From Rhynchospora pubera (taxonomy: Eukaryota; Streptophyta; Magnoliopsida; Poales; Cyperaceae), in assembly GCA_028095005.1 (NCBI GenBank), contig CM051462.1:123184752-123248751 (forward strand): a stretch of DNA of 64,000 nucleotides, written 5' to 3'. Below the pieces are notes generated by a model, which made no database searches, was not told where the DNA came from, and worked only from the letters and a program-made list of their open reading frames with translations. A program made the translations under genes and the position numbers. This document shows positions 49,901-61,614 of the stretch, in pieces. Position 1 is the stretch's first letter; each line of letters begins with the position of its first letter.

Positions 49901-52513
49901 GAATTTTTTTTAAAAAAAATTTAATATCAAGTTTAAATAAATTACCTGTAAAGTAACGGTTATCTCTCCAACGGAAAAATGAAAAGTATGCGTCTCCGGA
50001 CCCCAAAACTCGACCATTGCCTTCAGTAATGGCATATCGACGTTGACATGCTTCACCTTCGTAATGTGACTCAGCCCCAGTTTCATCAGCCTTCCCTCAA
50101 TCCGATCGTCCACCTTAATCGTTCGCTTGTGCGATCTCGTCTCCGAATGTTGTTCATGCTGCATTAACACGAAACATAAGCCGTTGTATTTAAAATATAA
50201 TTTGTAAGCATTTACAATAAATACAATTTATAATACAATTTATTAGATTGAACAAAAAATCAAGTTTATAATAAAACTCATTTTCAATTAATTTTTTAAT
50301 ACAATTTATAATAAGCATTTAATACTGTGACATTCCTGAATTTTAGGACCTGTTTGCAATACATCGAATTCTAAGGTCCTATTTGAAAAATGTCCATGTT
50401 TATCCACTTTGAAAATATCTCTTTGATCTTATCCACTTTGAAAATATCTATTTGATCTTATCCACATTTTTAGTAGCTAATTAATCAATATTTATATAAA
50501 ATAATTTCTGATAATTAATATCTTTATAAATAGGCTCAGTTATTTTTATAAATAGTATTAATATTTTCAGAAATAATAGCTAAGTAATTCCTTTCTGCTT
50601 ACTTAGCCATTAAGTAATCTATAATATTTACCATTTTAGCCAGACCTCTACTATAAATAGACCCCAGCCTCATTTCATTTCGTATATCATTTCTGTTTCT
50701 CTCTCTTCTTAGCAAATTGTGAATACCACCTTGGTTTTGAATAGTCGGCCATTTGGGGAATTCGAGTGTCGTTCTGATTAGTCAGTTTTGTCGGGTGAGC
50801 AACAAGACTATTCAGGGTCAGCCGACGACTACTATCCGGAATACGAGACCGAGGAGACTGATCAAGACTCTATCGACCCTCCTGAGGAGTAGCCTCTCTG
50901 TTTCCAGCTTTACCAGGTGTGGATTGTCTTTTCATGACTATTATGGATGCCTTAGATTTTGTTTAATACTTAGTTAGTAATTAGATCATTATTTAAATGT
51001 GTGCATATCATGTCATCTACATTAAGTAAACAGTTAAGAGCATATCATTTAAGATTAGTTTTGCATAAATATAGGATATGCATTCATGTTAATAAAGTGA
51101 TCGATAAACTTAAAAGTGCTTTAAATCAACACTTGCATTTGGTGCGGATCAGGATAGTGAGACCGAGTGAGATAAGAGCGTTTTGCACGCGATTTCCATT
51201 ATCGGGAGTGGTACCTTAGCCATTGCCGGTGGGCTCCTTATGATAGCGATCTCGAGCAACGCATTTCTGATGATCACTCAGCAGACCGACCGTCAAGCGG
51301 TACTGCGGTCACTTGATGGTTATTTGTGTTATTATTATATCCATTTGACTTGTGTTAGTATATTCCTTTGGCTTGACTTGAACCCACGACCTTAGGGTCC
51401 TACGTGTGTCATTATACCAGACTGCCTCTCGACCCCCATGCGTCAGTTTACCGGTACCGTGTATTACTGCCTACTCCTCGACGGGGGATGTAGGGACGGG
51501 GCACTTACGAGTTGTCGAGCATCTATGCGTTAGGCTGATCTGTCGGCACGGTTCATGTCATATGTGTTGGGATTTGTGAGATGGATTCTGGATTTTTGTG
51601 TGACTTATGATTTGACCATTGAGTGCGGGTGCTTCACTCTCGTATTATTATATGAACTCCGTATATTACTACGTTATTATTATCCGCTTCTCCAGATACT
51701 TTTCAGATTTTACTTTGGCATGTCACTATGTGTGGATTAGTAATATCATTAAATTATACTCACACTTAGAAATTATAATATAGGAATTAAAATAATCTAA
51801 CTTATGTATGGTGTAGTTCCTAACTAGTTTTTAACCAAAGCCTTAGGTTTATCCTTGTTCCACCACTGAGTATTCGCGTACTCAGCCCACATAATTGCTT
51901 GTGGCGCAGGTTCAGGTTTGGTAGTCTTAGCAGAGGAGTTTTTGCCAGAAGACCAAGCCGAGCTGGAATAGTATTTATCCGCTGTGCATTATTACTTATG
52001 TTTTGTTTGTATGATGGCGGGAGATTTTGATGTGTGTTTATTTTACCAGTCTCTTGTGTTGTATGAACAAACCATGCCATTATTATGTGGTATTATTTGT
52101 GATATTTGTATCTGTGACACTGTTTTATAGCCTTACGTATGCGCAGCAGATTGTGCATACGTGGCGGGGCTGTCCTCCCCAGATTGCGGCTTGGTTTGGG
52201 GTGTGACAAATACAATTTTTCTATTAAGAAATGTAAATTATTAAAGCAAAAAAATATAAATTAACATAAAACAGTCTATTACCTCCTCAAAAGACAAACC
52301 AACGAGATGCTCGTTATCCGTAACAAACAAAACCTGTTGGTTTTCTACGTTGGATGGTTGCACATGTGGATTGACATTTTGCGCGCTCGGACGGGCTGCG
52401 CGACGCCTACGTCTTTTTGGCCGAGGCTGGGTGGAGGGTGCTTCGGTGGGGGGTGCTTCGGTGAGAGGTGGTGAAGCACCAGAAGGACCAGCCTCATCTT
52501 CTGTTGAACTCAT
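46956..52513 (-). CDS. Plant mobile domain (PMD, MAIN/MAIL-like) protein in a transposon
   Basis: PMD proteins (aminotransferase-like, plant mobile domain) occur both as host genes of the MAIN/MAIL group, acting in silencing and meristem upkeep, and in transposons. Exons 52513-52283, 50158-49946, 49719-49577, 49483-49291, 48963-48743, 48667-48394, 48309-48004, 47922-47795 and 47700-46956 keep phase and give 817 aa. The PMD core spans exons 2-6: FWGPETHTFHFSVGEITVTL then DVAFLYGLRSMGIPV, WLRQNCG, LDRYTRAVALELFGTLMF, GPWMLLLFWAWSYLP. N- and C-terminal parts are low-complexity (Pro/Thr-rich with RPKRRRRRA; Glu-rich, then RRRRRR before the stop), possible nuclear signals. Intron 1 contains a solo LTR. 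A splice inside the last exon (near 47505-47570) is conceivable but would break the frame; reading through is open. Confidence 0.85.
50326..52208. mobile_element. Solo LTR (1883 bp) nested in intron 1 of the PMD gene
   Basis: Starts TGTGACATTCCTGAATTTTA and ends TTGGTTTGGGGTGTGACA, i.e. TG...CA with a short imperfect inverted terminus (TGTGACA / TGTGACA-type ends). AATAC is duplicated exactly at 50321-50325 and 52209-52213, the 5-bp footprint of LTR-retrotransposon integrase. No internal gag/pol sequence, primer-binding site or second LTR is present, so the element has recombined to a single LTR. Its length suggests a Ty3/gypsy origin. Chance ORFs inside are not genes. Confidence 0.88.
50650..50661 (+). 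promoter_or_regulatory. TATA box of the solo LTR promoter
   Basis: ACTATAAATAGA is a near-consensus plant TATA box about 325 bases into the LTR on the plus strand, the expected place for the U3 promoter. Transcription from it would run antisense to the PMD gene. Confidence 0.7.
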
Positions 52514-52755
52514 CTGATTCAAATAATATAAGAACAACAATTTAAAACAACAATGAATTTAATATTTTTTTCAATAATCAAAACGAACAAAACAAAAATT
52601 ATTTTTCTATGTAATTGACATTTTCACAATAATTACTAATCAATAATCGAATAATTTTATCATGATATGTTAAAATTTTTCATGCACCATAATTTGCACC
52701 AATAAATTTATACATAATTTTGAAACTATGTTAATTTGCACCATTTATACATAAT

Positions 52756-53055
52756 TTTCACAATAATTACAAACTAAAATTTACATCGATATCCATAAGT
52801 AATTTAATATACATCATTTCCACAACAAATCCAACATAAAATTTAACTAATTATCATCAATCATCCATATGGACAAAGGCCAATTTCTACAATTTCACTA
52901 ATTATTTTCACAATAATTACAAACTAAAAATTTACATCGATATCTATAAGTAATTTAATATACATCATTTCCACAATAAATCCAACATAAAATTTAACTA
53001 ATTATCATCAATCATCCATATGGACAAAGGCCAATTTCTACAATTTCACTAATTA
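52756..53055. repeat. Tandem duplication of ~150 bp upstream of the PMD gene
   Basis: Two nearly identical direct copies, about 52756-52905 and 52906-53055, both containing CACAATAATTACAAACTAAA, ACATCGATATC.ATAAGTAA and CCATATGGACAAAGGCCAAT. The region around it to 53400 is made of short TTTCCACAATTTC-like repeats. It lies in the leader/promoter side of the PMD gene, inside the element. Confidence 0.88.
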
Positions 53056-53700
53056 TAACAATTTCTACAATTCCACAATTTCACTAATTATCATAATTTC
53101 CACAATTTCCACAATTTCACAATATCACTAATTATCATCATGCATCATTTTCACAATTTCCACAATTTAATCATTTCAATTTTAACTATCATCACTATTT
53201 CAATTTAAATCCATATGGACAATTTGCACAAATTATCACTAATTCAATTTACATCCATTTCCACTAATTCAATTTACATCCATTTCCACAAATTGTCATC
53301 AATCATCCATTCCCACAAATTATCATCACTATTTATCAACAATTATCAACAATTATCACTAAACCCTAACCCCTAAACCACTAAACCCCTAATTATCAAC
53401 AATTATCACTATTTGAAATAAAAAATACAAAATAGTTTTGGAAAAAATCTCGCTGTCGCAAGTTCGCCGCTGCCGTAAATTTGTCGCTGCAAGTTCACCG
53501 CTTCTGATGCCTTCTCCTCTTCTCTTTCTCTCGCTGCCGCTGTCGCTGGCCTGGATTCCCTCTTCTCTTTCTCTTTTCTTCTCTCTTTCTTTTCTTCTCT
53601 CTTTCTCTCCTTCTCTCCTTCTCTCTTTCTCTGGCTTCTCTGTCAATAAAACTACGGAAAAAAAATGAAACGGCTATAACTCCATTTTGAAAGAGATGAC

Positions 53701-53873
53701 CTTCGTACGCGTTTATAAAACGCGCTCCAGGGCTCCGAGCGCGTTTCATAAACGCCTAGGAAGGCCTGACTTCTCAAAAGGCGTGACTGAAGCGGTGAAT
53801 TTATTCCCCACTTCGTACGCGTTTATAAAACGCGCTCGGAGCCTTGGAGCGTGTTTTATAAACGCGTACGTAG
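53701..53873. repeat. Right terminal double hairpin of the PMD element
   Basis: Two 63-bp palindromes at 53701-53763 and 53811-53873, the counterparts of the left-end hairpins: CTTCGTACGCGTTTATAAAA, a GCTCCAGGGCTCCGA centre, and TTTATAAACGC closing. A few arm mismatches are present (for example CCTAGG in the first unit). A third half-arm, ACGCTTTTATAAAACGCGTT, follows at about 53886-53905. Confidence 0.88.
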
Positions 53874-54055
53874 GAGAGATACTACACGCTTTTATAAAAC
53901 GCGTTCGAACTTTCTTCTTATTAAAAAAAATAAATAATTCTGTGTATTAAAATTTTTGGTGTCAAAAATCTTAAATAAAATAATTTCGGCAAATTGTAAG
54001 TCTGTAATTTATATTAAGGGTGAACATTTTGTGACGCGACGTCTTTTTCATTTTA

Positions 54056-54792
54056 AAGTAAAAGGAAATTAAAAAATAGGGGGGGGGGGGGAACTTAAAG
54101 ACTATTGTGACATCCTAGATTGGTTGTGTCAAATTTTATTTAACTTTAAATTGTCATTTAACGCTCATAAAAAAAATGTCATTTAACCATTAAACCTAGA
54201 TCATTGTGGAATTTAAGTATTTCATACATCGAGTTTCAATTTTTTTATATGTAGTTATGTACTATATATATAGAGTATTGATAGTATTTTCAATCGTCAA
54301 TTAAAAAAAAAAAGGGTTGATGGTCTGGATTTAAATTTAAATTTATGTAGGGTTCGTATTATGGCCTACTGCACACATATAATTATTAGTCACAAGTGAT
54401 CGATCTGGGGACAAAAGTATAATTGACAAGCAGTAATCCTCTTTAGTATTTGGGTTAGTACTCAATTCTTTTTCTTCTTTTTGGTGATGAAATTTTTTTC
54501 GTAATTGATATATTTACTCTTATATTTCTCAATATTACCTTTGTAATTGCCGAATTAACTCTTTTAATTCTCAATATAAGATTTACGTTACAATATTATC
54601 AATACAATGATAAAACTGGGTACACAATTTGGCCTGATTATCGTAGTTTGATATTCAAGGTTGCATACTTGTCAGGTTGAGAAAGTTATTTTTTTTTTCC
54701 AAACAAGTAGGACCAAAGTCCTGTAATTTTCCATTTAATAACAGAAGGAAAACTTCACACAACATAGTAGCTCAAAAGTTCTATATTTTTTT
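54056..54792. other. Intergenic, AT-rich, nothing supported
   Basis: A 13-base poly-G tract is at 54079-54091. Otherwise there is no coding region or repeat family that I can support. Confidence 0.35.
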
Positions 54793-55188
54793 GAGAAAGT
54801 TTAATGCACTATAGTGCATATGGGTTTCTATGCACTGCGGACTTTTTCGGAGGTATTTTTATAAATTGACAAATTTAATTTAGCCAATCTAATCTACATA
54901 TTGAAATCTCGTAGCAAACCAAATTTTATAATTTTTGAGATTTTATTACTATTTTTTCGAATTTTTTAAAACATGTCATTTTTTGAATGATAAATAGTAC
55001 AACATTCTAAAAATGGCATGCTTTAAAAAATTCGAAAAAAATAGTAATAAAATCTAAAAAATTATAAAATTTGGTTTGCTATGAGATTTAAATATGTAGA
55101 TTAGATTTGTCAATTTACAAAAATACTCCTGAAAAAATCCGCGGTGTATAGAAACCCCTATGCACTATGGTGCATATTAAACTTTCTC
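54793..55188. mobile_element. Fully palindromic MITE (~396 bp)
   Basis: Ends GAGAAAGTTTAATGCACTAT and, reversed and complemented, GAGAAAGTTTAATATGCACC; complementarity extends about 190 bases per arm to a centre near 54985-55000, so the whole element is one hairpin. No coding content. Target duplication unclear because of T-runs at both flanks. Confidence 0.85.
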
Positions 55189-55201
55189 ATCTTTTTTTAC
55201 A

Positions 55202-55417
55202 TTGAGAATTATGAATATGGTTTTGTTGAGCAAATGGGCTCGGAGAGTTAGAGATCTGCTGACTGCTCGTAACGGTTGGTGGAAAGATATTTTTTTAGAT
55301 AAATTTCATAGAAACAGAAATAAAACTAGATGGTCACAATTATGGAGAAATATTATGGATATGGAACAGTTCCTGAAGATTAATAGGTCTTTGTTGAACC
55401 CTAAAATATCCTCATAA
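55202..55417 (+). pseudogene. LINE-like ORF2 fragment
   Basis: A 71-codon piece with the style of the region just after plant LINE reverse transcriptases: NMVLLSKWARRVRDLL, WWKDIF and SQLWRNIMDMEQF. Base use is T-rich like the fragment at 62330-63050, so both may come from one decayed element. Too short for a firm call. Confidence 0.4.
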
Positions 55418-55429
55418 ATACCGGAGAAC

Positions 55430-58400
55430 GGTAAAATGGAATTTGATACGGGAGGTGCCCGACAGTCTGAAAATTATCCCGATCAATCGGGAGGGTTTAT
55501 TCACAGATGAGAGGATAGAGGTATTTTGATATTATGCCACATGTCTTTTCTAAATACGAGCCATGCCTCGAAATACCGTACGAAAATAATTATGTGATCT
55601 TATCCTATGATCATAAGAGTAAAATTAGCATGGGCATCAAAATATGTCAAGATTCTAGCATATAAATCCATCAAGATCAGTGCATCCGAAGGCATCAAGA
55701 TTCGCGCGACGAAATCCATCATCAAATAACAAACCAGCTGCTTTTATTCTCAGCCCAACTGCTATCTATTAAAGCCCATAAAAAAAAAAGAATGAAAAGC
55801 CCATGATGAAAATAAGGATGCAACGGCCCAACCCACATCAGTCCAAAGCAAAAAAAAAAAAAGAAGGAAGGCCCATAAACACTAACGGCCCATCACAGTA
55901 TCTCTCCGTCCCCTTCGTTCCGACTGCTCCTTCTGACGCAAGCCATGACGAAAAGAAGCTCTCTGACGAACGCCGTGACGCAGGAGAGGACCCCTCCTCC
56001 TTCTCACGCCAGTTGAAAAACGAAACCATGTAATGATGACAGGGAATGGAATCTCGCTGTCTCCTTTCCTTCTCGCGTTATGCTTGCACTGCCTCCTCTT
56101 TCGTCTGCTCCAGCATGCGTCAGACAAACTCCCTTCAATTCCACCTCTCTCTCTGCCAGGCCATGATGACTAAGCATTCAATTGCAAGAAGAGGGAATCC
56201 CAACGCCAATAGATAAGACCAGTTTCCTTTTCTCCAGTAGATTCGAGGTAGAGGTGGCTCAATTGCATAAGGCCTGTAAAACCAAGAATTGCTAAATTGG
56301 GTGAAATAAAGCGAAATTGATTTGATTGCATAATCAAACAGTGCTAAGGAAGCTTCAATGAAGGACTGTGATTCATCAATTGTGAAAATTAACAAGGCAA
56401 AATCATAGTAATTAAAGGCTCACACACACTCAAAGGAATGCCAACATCCTCATATGTCAACCCTTGAGCTCTCTGCATCAACATGAACTTGCACCAATAT
56501 AGAGGGAGGCAACCATCAATGCAATCATCATGACCAGAACCACCAGAGAGGAAACTTTTGGATGGAGGCACTCGGCAGTCGAATTGACGATGCAAACACC
56601 TTCCTGCACCTATCATAAACCTCACAGACGCCTCATCTATTTCACACCATGGCCAGCTGATGGTACCAACAGACTCACCGTCATGGCATGTACTGGTTGA
56701 GGTGAAGCACTATGCTGAAGGAGCATGGCAACCAAATTAAGACAACACCGAGTTTTATAGACCCTCCATTATGCTCTCAGGCAAGTCATCTCGACTTGAT
56801 CGCCACCAGAAGCCCAGAACCACCAACGAGCTTTATCGAACCCTAGTTGATTGGGAGGAGATAATTATGGTACAAACGGAGAGGATGGGTCTGAAAAGTG
56901 GGTCCCATGATACCCTGGGGGCCTTACGATTCTAATCGACACCATCCTGAGGTCGATTGATTGCCCAGAGTGCATAATCAAACATCCATGGCGAAGAACT
57001 TCGTTGTTCTGTCGACGAAAGGAAAAGGAAGAAGGGAGAGAAGAAGGGGTTTATTCCCTAGCCTGCGTGAACCTGGTGCAAACAATAACGGCCAAAGCCA
57101 TACCCACTGACAGCGGACCCCACGAGCGAATGGGTCAGTTATGCTACGAAACACCGGGAGTATGGGGAAAACAGAATAATTTTATAAGAGGCGTCCCAAC
57201 TTTCCTGATTCTCTGTGGCAATTTGATTGTGGCGAGTCAAATTCGTGTGACAGTCCGCTGGAAGCCTACTCAGGCCAACCAGAAGGAGCCATGTGTCCCT
57301 CCTCATGGCTGAGGTCGCTGCTGACCTCTCTTTTCTCCGTAGGCATGGACTAATCAAAGCCTGCCACGTGGCTCCTCTGCTGATGTGGCACCATTTTATT
57401 GCTGGAAAGTTTAAAAGTTCGTAGAAATCCAACCGTAACTCAGAAAAATCCAAACTAAATTTCTACGGATCCATAAAAATATGGAGAATACAGTCATGCC
57501 AAAACCATAACCAAAATCCAAACATAATATTTTAAATCCATATTCCAAGTTCTGGCCAATCACAAATTGCCACCTCAGCCTCATATTTATTTAAAAATCC
57601 AACAACCTTTAAAAATTCATGAAAAATCACATGAGGTTCAGAAAAATATGAGGAAAAATCCTGGAAGCTCGAAAAAATAAAGAGAATCTATTTGGCTAAT
57701 CATCACCATTAAAAACCCTACCAAATATATTCCTACTATTATTCTCTCCTGGATACTATGGAGAAAAGCCGTTTCAGCAAAGGCTCAAAGGCTCATAGCA
57801 AGAAGGTATGGATAATATTATAAAATTCAGAAAGTCATACCAGAATACTAGCACGACCAAGTCTAGTGCTCCGTTTATGACTTGAGATAAAGCTCATCAT
57901 AACCTCAAGTGATCAAAAACCACCAGACGGTCATCGTCACGACGAGGGTGGATAAAAGAATCGAGACACTAAGTACTGTTGCTAACAAACAAGAGTACTG
58001 GTGAAATATCAAGCTCAATGATCTGGTTAAACTGAGAATCGCTAGCCTCAAAATGATGGATAGTGAGATCTATCACGATGTCACGGGACTCTATCAAGAG
58101 ACCCGAAACAATATGCATATCAAGTGAAGACCAAAACAATATTCAAGCAAACTGATAAAAATCCAAAGAGAAGACAAATTACACCGCAAGATATTATCGG
58201 TGAAGAATATGGATCCAACCACATACGAGCAGAACTCTTTGCAGTCTGAGAAAAGCTCACAATGTTGTCCCAAGCCTGCTGAGACGATGGAAGCCATGAT
58301 CATCAAAGGCACCCGCTCTCTCGAGAAGGCAGGAGGTCCTATCTTGAGTGTATGCAATCTACCCGCCAGAGATAAACGTCTGCCAACACCGTTGACTCAG

Positions 58401-61400
58401 GCACACAACATTATGATCCTATCAAGGATATGCAGATATTGTCATTATGGACAAACACCACATCATCATACCCGTACCTTGGGGAAAGATCACACTTTTA
58501 TTTCAGGAGTCTACGGTTATCTAAGGCACCCGCTCTCTCGAGAAGGCAGTAGGTCCTAACTTGAGTGTTTGCAATCTAACCGCCAAGGATACATCGAGGC
58601 CAACACTGTGGCTGTAAACGACTCCCTCATATTATATTAAAGACCTTATCCCAGATCACACCACTACATCAGATGGATCCATAATCCTTACCCAAATAAT
58701 ATCCTCATTCAGAAACCTTCGACATGTTCCTTAGTCACATTACTTATGCTTCAAACAGCTCAGTAATGTTGACTCGATCTATCTTTTAAATCAACAACCA
58801 GATCTCACACAACAAAACTTACCTCTTTCGGTGCTGGAGGGAAATTACAATGTTCCGGTCGGAAGCCGGACATTACCTGAACACTCGCAAAGATTGTCGA
58901 GCGTCTATTGACTTTCCTTGGCTAGATGCCAAGCACTATGTCGCATTGATCAGGAATCAAGCGAAGCTTCAACAGCTGGTCAGAGACTGAGTGTCAGAGG
59001 AACACTCCCATGATTGAGAACCAACTGTCTATGACGTACCGGTCGGCAGCCGGACGTTACTTGAACGCTTAGCGTCATTTGAGTGACTCGTCTTGCCTAG
59101 ATGTCAAGCATTACGTCACATTGAACGATTGGTCAGAGACTGAGCGTCAGAGGTACGCTCCTATGATCGAGAACCAATTGTCACCCGCACCTGAGGAAGC
59201 CGAGGGGCAGCTGACTTAGGTAGCACCCGCGCGCATAAGATTTTTGGACGCCCACAAACCCAAGGGTCTGGCGAAGGATAGTTTCAATGCTTCGGGTGAG
59301 AGCCGAACTGTTGAAACCTTGGATATTTCAGGTGGCAGCTGAACTATCCGCTGAACGTTTGAATAGTAATCAGGGTTCCTTGCGAGATTTCGAGTAACAC
59401 TTGGACTATCTGCACGATATCTCGGCTGGCTACCAAGTATCGTCAGATTATTCCAAAGGAGGATCGAACCGTCTGCTCAATACCCGATTGGCGAACAAAC
59501 GTCACTTTAACATCTGACTGGCATCCAGATGAAGTTCGGACACTTCAGGTGGCAGCTGAACTGTCCATTGAACGGCCGACTAGCAATCAGATTCCTTTCA
59601 ACATTTCGAATAACAGTCAGACTATTGTTTGATACCTCGGCTGGCTACCAGGTATCACCTCAATACTCTGAGTGAGGATCGAATTGTTACTTATCTGATT
59701 GGCGAATGGACGTCACTTCAACGCTTCGAAGAATAATCGAGTCATCTGTCCGATAAGCTGGCTGGCTACCAGATATCACTTCAGAGTCTCAATTATGATC
59801 GAATCGGAAGGGAACATCTGACTGGCACCCAGATGTCACTTATAAACGATTCGGATAGCAATCGGACCAATTGTTTGGTACCTTGGCTGGATACCAGGTA
59901 TCACCTCAATACTCCGGATGATAATCGAATCGGCACTTAACACTTGGCTGGCAACCAAGCGTCTTCGGTTCAGGTGGCAGCTGAATCGATTCCTAGATAT
60001 TTGACTTGCGACCAGATGCACTGTCGACACCTCAAGCAACAATCGGATAACCTGTGGGATATCTTGGCTGGATACCAGATACCACCTCAGTATCTCGAAT
60101 GATGGTTGAACCGTCTACTCAATGTCTGAATAGCAACCAAATGTCTCCTGAACGCTCTGAACAACAATCGGATTATCTGTTTGATATTCTGGCTGGCTAC
60201 CAGATATCACCTCAGTACTTCGGATGGAGATCGGAACGTCACTTAACGTCTGATTGGCAACCAGATGTCTTAACGATTCAAGTGGCAGTCGAATCGTTTC
60301 CCTGATACCTTGGATGAAAACTAGATACCGCTTCAACGCTTCAAATGGCAACTGGATCGTCTACTTGATATCATGGCTGGAAACCATGTATCAACGCAAC
60401 GCTTCAAGTGACAAGAGAACCGTTTATTTGATATCTTGGCTGGAAACCGAGTATCACCCCAAGGAAAAGAAACCGAACATTGCCAAATGTCACTTCAACG
60501 CTTCGGGAGCAAACCGAACCGTCACTTTGAACATCGCCAAATGTCACTTTTAACGGAAGCCACTCCGTCTATTGAACGTCTTGGTCAGGTACTAGATGTC
60601 ACTTAACGCTCTATGCCCATCGAACGAGCGTCACCCCGCTTCCCGGGAAAGGTCAAGGGGCAACCGACTCGGGTCGCACCCGCGCGCATAAGATTTTAAC
60701 GCCCATAAACCTAGGGGTCCGGCGTCTTTAACATCCACAAGCCCAGGGGCCTGATGTCAAAAAAAAAAGAAGAAAACAACCTCAAGCACCGCATCAACCA
60801 ACTTTAACGATCTGATCAGGGATCAGATGTCACTTTCAGACAACCTCGACAAAGATCAACAGGAAGTCTAAGAAACCCGCTTCGGGAAGTCCATGCCTTA
60901 TAAAAACAAAAATGCAAACCATAAGAGCCTAAATCTTGATTCAACACATTACGGAGAGAACTCGGAAAACGAGAAGACTACAAGCGTCCAGCGACGGCAG
61001 TCAACCGAAACCTCTACAAGCTAAGAACTCCAGGGACTGCTAAGAACTCCAGAGACTGCTGTCCCCTGCAATCCAAAGTCCACAAAAAAAAATATAATAA
61101 TATGATATATTAATATTGCATTATAGTAGTAATATTAATAAAAAACAAAAAAACAAAAAAAAAATATAAATGCATGATAGGACCGCTAATTGCATATTTA
61201 CAATTCCCTAACAGCTCACGACACACAATCCTTTGGTTTTCCCGATCTAGAGGTGCTCCTGACCATGTCGGAGGTAATTAACAGTAGGGGCTTGCGCCTA
61301 CTGGAAAGAAAGGACCCCTTCAAATAATAAACCCTCGTGAGAACTCAAGACCGTACAGGTACCGCGCTTCGGGGTGGTATCGGTATCGGCCTCTTGAGGC

Positions 61401-61560
61401 TCGCGAGGGGTATCTGATCCGCATTCTTTTTTGCCCCTCAATCCGAGACCGGATTTTCCTCTGTTGATCCGAGGGCCGTGAAAAAGTGCGAGACAGTCTT
61501 ATAATGTTGGTAATGAAAAATCAGTGTTTTTTTTTTTTTTGGAAATCGGTGACGGTAAAA
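55430..61560. mobile_element. Large unclassified repeat-derived region, probably a retroelement
   Basis: More GC-rich than its surroundings and without a recognisable gene. It splits what may be one LINE. Features: short chance ORFs, including a Cys-rich minus-strand frame at about 56389-56690 (FMIGAGRCLHRQFDCRVPP) that I do not recognise; direct repeats of about 65 bp at about 58307-58372 and 58519-58585 (CACCCGCTCTCTCGAGAAGG); a repeated CACCCGCGCGCATAAGATTT block at about 59226 and 60678; and a minisatellite. No gag, pol or transposase domain was seen and no paired ends were found, so the type stays open. Confidence 0.4.
58857..60565. repeat. Diverged minisatellite with GGCTGGCTACCAG motif
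   Basis: Within 59420-60460 the phrase GGCTGG(C/A)(T/A)ACCA.(G/A)TATCAC occurs at least eight times (about 59423, 59638, 59762, 59886, 60066, 60191, 60373, 60439), commonly followed by TCAATACT(C/T)..GGATGA.AATCGAA and alternating with GGCTGGCA(A/C)CCAGATGTCAC. Spacing of about 60 or 120 bases suggests a two-part unit. At 58857-59180 another pair of units shares CGGTCGG.AGCCGGAC.TTAC and GGTCAGAGACTGAG.GTCAGA. Confidence 0.75.
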
Positions 61561-61614
61561 AATGAGCATTGGCAACTTGTATAATGATCTCAGAGACTAG
61601 AAAGGTACATGATT

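Larger units (their letters stand above)
44985..54055. mobile_element. Large MULE-like composite element carrying a PMD gene
   Basis: About 9 kb bounded by long inverted repeats. From about 45050 to 45240 the sequence matches, reversed and complemented, about 53800 to 54000 with small gaps (shared CCGAAATTATTTTAT, TTTTTGACAC, AAAAATTTTAATA and GAAAGTTCGAACG blocks), and both ends carry two 63-bp hairpins. The outer ends are diverged, so the exact borders and any target duplication are uncertain. Inside are a PMD gene (minus), a decayed CxxC...HYxxH gene (plus) and a nested solo LTR. I saw no DDE transposase. MULE is the best guess because PMD genes are known to travel in such elements. Confidence 0.7.

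Noticed and set aside
50753..51740. Several short plus-strand ORFs
   Set aside because: All lie inside the solo LTR, which is non-coding.
53389..53749. Glu/Arg-rich minus-strand ORFs
   Set aside because: Low-complexity TCTTTCTC repeat inside the PMD element, not a protein.
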